This document shows positions 4,617-9,132 of a stretch of 9,132 nucleotides of DNA, piece by piece (position 1 is the stretch's first letter; each line of letters begins with the position of its first letter). This DNA is from JBEKIK01 sp050013075. GTDB taxonomy: Bacteria; Planctomycetota; Planctomycetia; Pirellulales; Thermoguttaceae. The stretch spans positions 1 through 9,132 of the forward strand of contig JBEKFZ010000140.1 in the NCBI GenBank assembly GCA_050013075.1, read 5' to 3'. The notes beneath the pieces were generated by a model. The model was not told the origin of the DNA and did not search any database. It saw only the letters and a list, made by a program, of their open reading frames with translations. Position numbers and translations under genes: made by a program.

Positions 4617-6914
4617 TCAAGGCCGCGGGCGAGTGGAATTCGAGGGCTTAGAGTTCGGGTCGGTTGACAAGCCTGCCCGGTAGGCGTTCAACCAGTTTTC
4701 AATCTGCCTGGCCAATGCCGGCTGCCCCTGAGCTTTGGCAAGTTCCAAGGCCTTTTGGGCGGCGGCAACGGCCTCGGATGATTGGTCTATACTGGCATAG
4801 GCCGACGCTAAATTGATATAAGCATTTATGTCGTCAGGTCTGAGTTGCAGCGCCTGCTTGAAGTGTTCAATTGCATCCTGAGGCTGACCTGTTTGGAACA
4901 GCACTATGCCCAGGTTATTGTGTGCCTCGGTGTTGTTGGGATTAAGCAGCAAGGCTTTCTCATAGTGTTCGATCGCCTGTTGATATCGGCCTATTGCTTT
5001 AAATACTTTTCCCAAGTTATATTGGGCATTGGCATAATCGGGTTTGAGTCGCAGCGCTTCTTGGTAAGGTTCGATCGCCTCTTGCACTTGGCCTTCATCG
5101 AACAATGTGTTTCCCAGGTTGTTGTAGGCCTCGGCAAAGTCGGGTTTAAGACGCAGGGCTTGCCGGAAAGAGTCAATAGCCTCCCGCGCTTGGCCTGCCT
5201 TGCCCAGGGCATTGCCCAGGTTGTTGAGAGCCTCGGGAAAGTTGGGTTTGATCCGCAGGGCTTGCCGGTAATTTTTAATGGCATCCTGCACTTGGTCTTT
5301 ATCGAACAATATTTTGCCGATGTTGTTATAGGCCTCGGCGAAGTCGGCTTTAAGCACCAGGGCTTGCCGGTAGTTATCGATCGCCTCCCGTGGTTGGCCT
5401 ACCTTGACCAGCGCGATGCCCAGGTTGTTGTATGCCTCGGGAGAATTGGATTTTGCTTGAATGGCTTGCCGGTAATGATCGATCGCCTCCGGCAGCAGGC
5501 CTGCATCGACCAGAGCAATGCCCAGGTTGTTGTGGGCAATCCAACAATTTGGATTTTTTGCCAGCGCGGCACGGTACAGTGTAATCTCATCACGGTAGGA
5601 ATCACTTTGTTGCCAAGTCAACAATGTGAGTATACACACCGCCACGATTGCGACGGCGGTTGCCGCCCGGTACGCTGTTTGCCGCGCATGCTGACGCCAT
5701 ACGCTCCATCCCCCCGCAACCAGTGCAATTGTCCCGATGATCGCAACATGCTGATAATGGTCGGCCACCAGCGAGAATTTCATGAAGTATACATCCGTAA
5801 AGCCCATCACCGGCACCAGCGCCACGCAGAAAAACACCCAAGCAAGTAAAAACAGCCGGCTCCAACCTTCTCTATATCGCCACAGCACCGCTGTAACTGC
5901 CAACACTGCCAGTAGCGGCAGCCACCACAGCGGATTGCCGGACTGGATTTTCCATTGCGGATAGACGAAAGAGAGGCTGAAGGGCAAAAGAGCCTTATAA
6001 AGGTAAAACCACACCACTCCCCCGGCGTCCAATATGCGTTCCGCAAAACTGGCGGTCCGGATCGTTTCTTCCGAGCCGTGCAATTGGAACCACATGTGCA
6101 CTAGAGTCAATAATGCGGACACCACGAAAAAGGGCGCGGTCCGCACCAGGTCCCACCACGTCAGAGGACGCCGCCACCAGACGATTCCCAGCAGCAGCAC
6201 GGGCAAGACCGCCACCGATCCCTTGCTAAGCATTGCCAGCACGAACGCCAGCAGGCTAAGCCAGTAGAATAGTGGACAGTGGACAGTGGACAGTGGACAG
6301 TGGCGAGCGAGTTTTCCTCGTTCCCACGGTCCTCCGTGGGAACGCGCGGGTGGCGCGGGTGCCATGCCCACGTTTACCGTGGGCATGTCGGCCTTCAAAT
6401 ACCACGAAATCGACAAGAGGAAGAACAACACCGCCAACATGTCTTTTCGCTGCGCGATCCAGGCCACCGACTCCACGTTTACCGGATGGACGGCAAAAAT
6501 CAGGGCTGCTAAGAAGGCTCCGGGGATGGATAATTTCCGCAAGATGAGCCAAATCAGCAATGCTTCGACAATGTGCAAGATCAGGCTTATGACGTGATAA
6601 CCTGCCGGATTCATCCCCCACAGCCGCCACTCGATCCAGAGCGTGGTGTTTGTTATCGGGTGGTACTCGTACGCTTCGGTGGTGCACGATAATAGATACA
6701 GGCCGTCCGAGGCCTTGATGACTTGATTTTCCGTCAGCAGCATCTTATCGTCCCAGATAAACCCGCCGTTTATGGACGGGAGGTAAGCCAAAAATACAAC
6801 CACGGCGATCAGCATTATTCCTGCCGGCAAGCCAAGGGGCAGCCGCGAAAGCACGGCGACCGCCGATCGGGTAGGGGAAGGATGCTTATCGGTAAAATGC
6901 TTGCGATTGGACAT
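4617..6914 (-). CDS. TMTC-like membrane glycosyltransferase-type protein with eight C-terminal TPRs (copy 1)
   Basis: A 765-residue integral membrane protein. After a short basic N terminus, TM1 (about 33-47) leads to the FIWDDKML motif (52-59), whose Asp pair resembles the catalytic acidic motif of the first external loop of GT-C enzymes. YHPITNTTLW (84-93), GMNPAGYH (100-107) and FAVHPVNVESVAW (140-152) are typical of bacterial TMTC-like/PMT-related proteins. About ten membrane helices extend to roughly residue 433. Eight consecutive 34-residue TPRs follow, then a tail ending STRPRP. By analogy with eukaryotic TMTC O-mannosyltransferases it may glycosylate proteins from a lipid-linked sugar; substrate and activity are unproven. 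Residues about 176-215 form a predicted cytoplasmic loop built from palindromes and a heptamer repeat. The start is ATG at 6914; a GTG at 6944 would add ten residues. Neither has a clear Shine-Dalgarno. A close paralogue lies upstream in the same orientation. Confidence 0.85.
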   Translation of the reverse strand: MSNRKHFTDKHPSPTRSAVAVLSRLPLGLPAGIMLIAVVVFLAYLPSINGGFIWDDKMLLTENQVIKASDGLYLLSCTTEAYEYHPITNTTLWIEWRLWGMNPAGYHVISLILHIVEALLIWLILRKLSIPGAFLAALIFAVHPVNVESVAWIAQRKDMLAVLFFLLSISWYLKADMPTVNVGMAPAPPARSHGGPWERGKLARHCPLSTVHCPLFYWLSLLAFVLAMLSKGSVAVLPVLLLGIVWWRRPLTWWDLVRTAPFFVVSALLTLVHMWFQLHGSEETIRTASFAERILDAGGVVWFYLYKALLPFSLSFVYPQWKIQSGNPLWWLPLLAVLAVTAVLWRYREGWSRLFLLAWVFFCVALVPVMGFTDVYFMKFSLVADHYQHVAIIGTIALVAGGWSVWRQHARQTAYRAATAVAIVAVCILTLLTWQQSDSYRDEITLYRAALAKNPNCWIAHNNLGIALVDAGLLPEAIDHYRQAIQAKSNSPEAYNNLGIALVKVGQPREAIDNYRQALVLKADFAEAYNNIGKILFDKDQVQDAIKNYRQALRIKPNFPEALNNLGNALGKAGQAREAIDSFRQALRLKPDFAEAYNNLGNTLFDEGQVQEAIEPYQEALRLKPDYANAQYNLGKVFKAIGRYQQAIEHYEKALLLNPNNTEAHNNLGIVLFQTGQPQDAIEHFKQALQLRPDDINAYINLASAYASIDQSSEAVAAAQKALELAKAQGQPALARQIENWLNAYRAGLSTDPNSKPSNSTRPRP
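4731..5546 (-). repeat. Eight-unit TPR coding array, 102-bp period (copy 1)
   Basis: Eight tandem 34-codon units encode TPR motifs of the pattern AYNNLGxxLxxxGQxxEAIxxYRQALxLKPD. The period is exactly 102 bp without indels. Several units share long DNA stretches, for example the GCCTTGCCGG-type segments on the plus strand. Such homogeneity makes unit gain or loss by recombination plausible. The last unit (INLASAYASIDQSSEAVAAA) is the most diverged. Confidence 0.9.
6271..6303. repeat. Heptanucleotide tandem repeat AGTGGAC x4.7 inside the coding region of copy 1
   Basis: Four perfect AGTGGAC units (6271-6298) plus a partial AGTGG. On the coding strand the repeat reads GTCCACT and encodes cycling VHCPLST in any of the three frames, with no stop codon. 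It forms the last part of a hydrophilic loop just before a transmembrane helix. Because 7 is not a multiple of 3, gain or loss of one unit would shift the frame of the whole downstream membrane and TPR region. Confidence 0.9.
6319..6344. repeat. Perfect palindromic element in the coding loop of copy 1
   Basis: CGTTCCCACGG (6319-6329), loop TCCT and CCGTGGGAACG (6334-6344) form a perfect 11-bp stem. This palindrome is absent from the matching place in copy 2. The coding strand reads through it as part of ARSHGGPWERGK. Its form is that of a REP-like dispersed palindrome. I recall similar GTTCCCACG...CGTGGGAAC repeats in several bacterial genomes but cannot verify copy number here. Confidence 0.8.
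6363..6387. repeat. Palindromic element CATGCCCACG / CGTGGGCATG (copy 1)
   Basis: A perfect 10-bp inverted repeat around a TTTAC loop, coding for part of DMPTVNVGMAP. The same element occurs in copy 2 at 8915-8939 with one stem mismatch and a CTTGC loop, so it predates the duplication or was copied with it. Confidence 0.8.
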
Positions 6915-7018
6915 AAGCGGACTGCCGGACACGAAGAACTGCACGGCCCGTCGGGAGCCTGTCGAAAAGATTATTTTATATCACTTCCCGAGAAGTTTGA
7001 AGATCTTTTACTTGGTTT
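6915..7018 (-). other. Upstream region of TMTC-like copy 1
   Basis: This 104-bp stretch separates the pyrK remnant from copy 1. It includes the ten-codon extension to the alternative GTG at 6944, the promoter candidate, and a small hairpin ACTTC-CCGA-GAAGT (6983-6996). I see no gene in it. Confidence 0.5.
6973..7001 (-). promoter_or_regulatory. Candidate promoter for TMTC-like copy 1
   Basis: On the minus strand TTCAAA (complement of 6996-7001) and TAAAAT (complement of 6973-6978) are 17 bp apart, with the A/T-rich GATATAAAATAAT around the -10. Transcription would start near 6966, leaving about 50 bases of leader before the ATG at 6914. The small hairpin 6983-6996 occupies the spacer. Confidence 0.35.
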
Positions 7019-7160
7019 TCAATCGAACTCCACGTCGGCGGCATCGAACACGGGGCCTTCGGCGCACGTGCGGCGGTAGTCCCAACCGCCTGCGTCATCG
7101 CGGATTTTCGCCACGCAGCTAAAGCAAATCCCCCATGCCGCAGGCCATAGGGGTTTCCAC
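7019..7160 (-). pseudogene. pyrK: 3' remnant of pyrK (dihydroorotate dehydrogenase electron-transfer subunit), frameshifted
   Basis: Reading the minus strand from 7160 gives VETPMACGMG. After skipping one base in a G5 run (plus-strand 7130-7134) it continues ICFSCVAKIRDDAGGWDY, then RRTCAEGPVFDAADVEFD and a TGA at 7019-7021. This matches the C-terminal [2Fe-2S] domain of PyrK: cysteines spaced C-x4-C-x2-C-x16-C and the closing EGPVFDA. PyrK passes electrons from dihydroorotate dehydrogenase to NAD+ in pyrimidine synthesis. Only about 47 of the usual 250-290 codons are here. The homology begins within five bases of the copy 2 stop, and without the frame correction an in-frame TAG follows MGDLL. 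It is a non-functional fragment, most likely cut off by insertion or rearrangement of the TMTC-like gene. The rest of pyrK is not in the window. Confidence 0.82.
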
Positions 7161-7162
7161 GG

Positions 7163-9132
7163 TCAAGGCCGCGGGCGAGTGGAATTCGAGGGCTTAGTGT
7201 TCGGGCCGGTTGACAAGCCTGCGCGGTAGGCGTTCAACCACTTTTCAATCTGCTCGGCCAAAGCCGGCTGCCCTTGGGCTCGAGCAAGTTCCGAGGCCTT
7301 TTGGGCGGCGGCAACGGCCTCGGACGATTGGTTTATACCGGCATAAGCCGAGGCCAAATTGTTATAGGCATTAATATCCTCGGGCCTGAGCAACAACACC
7401 TGCTTGAAGTGTTCGATCGCCTCTTCGGGCCGGTCCATTTGGAATAATGCTATGCCCAGGTTGTTGTGGACCTCGGGGTAGTCGGGCTTCAGAGTCAAGG
7501 CTTGCCGGTAATGTTCGACGGCCTGTTGATATTGGCCCATTGCTTTATAAGCGTTGCCCAGGTTGTACCAGGCCTCGGGGAAATCGGGTTTCAGCCGGAG
7601 GGCCTGTCGGATATGTTCGATCGCTTCTTGCGGTTCGCCCGCTATGGTCAGGGCATAGCCCAGACTGTTTTGGGCAGTGCAAAAATTGGGTTTCAATCGG
7701 ATGGCTTCTTGGTAATGTTCAATCGCCTCCCCTACTCGCTCTTCACTGAACAATATGTTTGCCAGGGATTCGTGGGCCTCGGGAAAATCGGGTTTCAGCC
7801 GGATGGCTTCTTGGTAATGTTTGATCGACTCTTGTACTCGGCCCAAGCCTAACAATATTTTGCCCATATTGTAATGAGCCCCGGGATTGTCGGGTTTTAA
7901 GGACAAGACCCGCTGGATTTGTTCAATTGCCTCTTGAGAGCGGCCTATTTGATTCAAGGCGTTGCCCAAGTTGATGTACGCATCTATATAATCGGGATTG
8001 ATCTGCAGGACGCGGCGGAAATGATTAATCGCCTCCTGAAACCGGCCCACTCGAACCATGGCGATACCCAGGTCATTTTGGGCCATCCAGCATTCAGGAT
8101 TTTTTTTCAGTGTCTCCTGGTAGAGAGTAATTCCATCGCGGTAGAATCCGCTTTGCCGCCAGGTGAGCACCATGAGAACGGTCGCCGCGGCTACGGCGAC
8201 GAACAGCGCCGCCCGGAAAGCTTTGCCCGGCACGCTCCCGCGCCACAAGCCGAAGCCCGCCGAGGCCAGCGCAATCACGCCGATAATGGCGATGTGCTGA
8301 TAACGGTCGGCCACCAGCGAGTATTTCATGAAGCCCACGTCCTGAAAACCCAGCACGGGCGCCAACGCCACGCAGAAAAATCCCCAGGCAAACAAAAGCG
8401 GCCGGCCCCAGAGTGTTCGATACCGCCACAATACGGCCGTAACGGCCAGCGCGGCCAAAAGCGGTAGCCACCACAGCGGATTGCCCGCGTCGATCTTCCA
8501 CTGCGGATAGATGAACACTAGATTCAGCGGCACTAGCGCCTTGTACAGGTAGAACCACACTACTCCGCCGGCTCCCAGAAGTCGCTCCGCAAAACCGGCG
8601 TTTCGGATCACTGCTTCCTTTCCATGCGTTTGGAACCACACGTTTACCAGCGTCAGCACCACGGCTATCGCGAAAAACGGTGCGGTCCGCAATAAATGCC
8701 GCCGGATAAAAGGGGATAGTCCCATTTTCGTAGGCTCGGAAATTGGGACAGTCTCCAGTGGCCGCAACCACCAGACGATGCCCAACAACAGCAACGGCAA
8801 TATCACCGCCGATCCCTTTCCCAGCACCGCCAACACGAACGCCGCCAGGCTCAGCCAGTAGAAGATGGGCCAGTGGACAGTGGGCAGTGGACAGTGGACA
8901 GTGGGCGAGGGTGCCATGCACACGCTTGCCGTGGGCATGTCGGCCTTCAGATACCACAGAATCGACAACAGAAAAAACAGCATGGCCGTGAGGTCTTTGC
9001 GCTGGGCGATCCAGGCCACCGACTCCACGTTTACCGGATGGACGGCAAAAATCAGGGCTGCTAAGAAGGCTCCGGGTATGGACAATTTCCGCAAGATGAG
9101 CCAAATCAGCAATGATTCGGCCATGTGCAAAA
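7163..9132 (-). CDS. TMTC-like membrane protein with eight C-terminal TPRs (copy 2, N terminus beyond the window)
   Basis: Paralogue of the gene at 4617-6914, running off the right edge. The frame at 9128-9130 is a Leu codon aligned with L113 of copy 1, so about 112 N-terminal residues including the WDD motif are missing from view. Shared features are FAVHPVNVESVAW, the GKGS...PLLLLGIVWW helix, AGGVVWFYLYKAL, the DRYQH motif and eight 34-residue TPRs ending in a tail that also finishes STRPRP. It is probably a multi-pass inner-membrane protein with a TPR interaction domain; a glycosyltransferase role is inferred only from family resemblance. Two loops carry repeats: a heptamer tract plus palindrome (8872-8939) and a second palindrome (8712-8756) encoding ETVPISEPTKMGLSPF, absent from copy 1. 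The stop is TGA at 7163-7165, directly abutting the pyrK remnant. Confidence 0.85.
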   Translation of the reverse strand, partial: LHMAESLLIWLILRKLSIPGAFLAALIFAVHPVNVESVAWIAQRKDLTAMLFFLLSILWYLKADMPTASVCMAPSPTVHCPLPTVHWPIFYWLSLAAFVLAVLGKGSAVILPLLLLGIVWWLRPLETVPISEPTKMGLSPFIRRHLLRTAPFFAIAVVLTLVNVWFQTHGKEAVIRNAGFAERLLGAGGVVWFYLYKALVPLNLVFIYPQWKIDAGNPLWWLPLLAALAVTAVLWRYRTLWGRPLLFAWGFFCVALAPVLGFQDVGFMKYSLVADRYQHIAIIGVIALASAGFGLWRGSVPGKAFRAALFVAVAAATVLMVLTWRQSGFYRDGITLYQETLKKNPECWMAQNDLGIAMVRVGRFQEAINHFRRVLQINPDYIDAYINLGNALNQIGRSQEAIEQIQRVLSLKPDNPGAHYNMGKILLGLGRVQESIKHYQEAIRLKPDFPEAHESLANILFSEERVGEAIEHYQEAIRLKPNFCTAQNSLGYALTIAGEPQEAIEHIRQALRLKPDFPEAWYNLGNAYKAMGQYQQAVEHYRQALTLKPDYPEVHNNLGIALFQMDRPEEAIEHFKQVLLLRPEDINAYNNLASAYAGINQSSEAVAAAQKASELARAQGQPALAEQIEKWLNAYRAGLSTGPNTKPSNSTRPRP
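7277..8092 (-). repeat. Eight-unit TPR coding array, 102-bp period (copy 2)
   Basis: Eight uninterrupted 34-codon TPR units, from CWMAQNDLGIAMVRVG to DINAYNNLASAYAGINQ. Unit number equals copy 1, but the middle units differ clearly in sequence, for example LSLKPDNPGAHYNMGKILL and FCTAQNSLGYALTIAGEP. The last two units closely match copy 1. Confidence 0.9.
8712..8756. repeat. Long palindromic element inserted in frame in copy 2
   Basis: GGGGATAGTCCCATTTTCG (8712-8730) and CGGAAATTGGGACAGTCTCC (8737-8756) pair almost throughout around a TAGGCT loop, with one bulge, one mismatch and a few wobble pairs. Copy 1 lacks it: between RPL and RTAPFF, copy 2 has 22 residues and copy 1 has 6, a net 48 bp in frame. 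The GGGA(C/T)(A/T)GTCCC core resembles palindromes I associate with REP/RAYT-type elements; that association is recalled, not tested. Confidence 0.8.
8872..8905. repeat. Heptanucleotide tandem repeat in the coding region of copy 2
   Basis: Units AGTGGAC (8872-8878), AGTGGGC (8879-8885), AGTGGAC (8886-8892), AGTGGAC (8893-8899) and partial AGTGGG (8900-8905). It occupies the same loop as in copy 1 and encodes TVHCPLPTVHWP. The interrupted second unit should make it less prone to slippage than the perfect tract of copy 1. Confidence 0.88.
8915..8939. repeat. Palindromic element CATGCACACG / CGTGGGCATG (copy 2)
   Basis: Counterpart of 6363-6387, with one mismatch in the 10-bp stem and loop CTTGC. 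Flanking sequence (GTGCCATG before, TCGGCCTTCA after) is shared with copy 1, confirming that both loops derive from one ancestral insertion. Confidence 0.75.

Noticed and set aside
4731..5546. Regularly spaced repeats as a CRISPR array
   Set aside because: The 102-bp units are coding, encode 34-residue TPR motifs and vary throughout, without constant repeats and unique spacers.
6271..6387. Assembly artefact explaining the repeats
   Set aside because: The same loop occurs in both paralogues with different unit patterns and an intact frame, which a simple assembly error would not produce.
6915..6944. GTG start adding ten residues to TMTC-like copy 1
   Set aside because: It has no better ribosome site than the ATG at 6914. 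Kept as an alternative only.
8873..9064. Plus-strand frames over the heptamer tract of copy 2
   Set aside because: The tract is open in all frames because the repeat lacks stops, and the minus-strand membrane protein explains the region.

Overview
The window looks like a moderately GC-rich chromosomal segment from a bacterium of the Planctomycetota, perhaps Phycisphaerae-like. Three things point there: a soluble TPR protein of a type I associate with planctomycetes, placed just upstream of rpsT; tandem membrane glycosyltransferase-like proteins with C-terminal TPR arrays (bacterial TMTC-like family); and scarce Shine-Dalgarno sequences. The phylum assignment rests on recalled family resemblance, not on a search.

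Layout. Positions 1-325 hold no credible gene but several short repeats and inverted repeats, including octamer arrays facing each other at 91-167. On the minus strand, coaD (326-838) follows a class-V PLP aminotransferase/cysteine desulfurase-like gene (902-2071), separated by a short AT-rich heptamer repeat. After a divergent promoter region (2072-2349), a plus-strand cluster encodes a 61-residue membrane protein (2350-2535), a 488-residue TPR protein (2586-4052) and ribosomal protein S20 (rpsT, 4149-4418). A hairpin-rich convergent intergenic region (4419-4616) follows.

The right half is two minus-strand paralogues in tandem: a complete 765-residue TMTC-like protein (4617-6914) and a second copy cut by the window edge (7163-9132). 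Each has a multi-pass GT-C-like membrane domain followed by eight 34-residue TPRs. They are nearly identical in part of the membrane domain and at the C terminus but diverged in the TPRs.

Two features stand out. First, between the paralogues lies the 3' end of pyrK (dihydroorotate dehydrogenase electron-transfer subunit). It starts abruptly a few bases from the stop codon of copy 2 and carries a one-base frameshift in a G5 run, so the family seems to have expanded into, or been moved next to, a broken pyrK. Second, membrane-domain loops of both paralogues contain in-frame palindromic repeats and a heptanucleotide tandem repeat (AGTGGAC on the plus strand). Comparing the copies shows in-frame gains: a net 42 bp in copy 1 around one palindrome and 48 bp in copy 2 around a different one. 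This resembles coding palindromic elements such as those of Rickettsia. A 7-bp repeat inside a coding region is also a potential slippage switch.

The central genes look like ordinary housekeeping loci. The TMTC-like pair is the accessory, fast-changing part.
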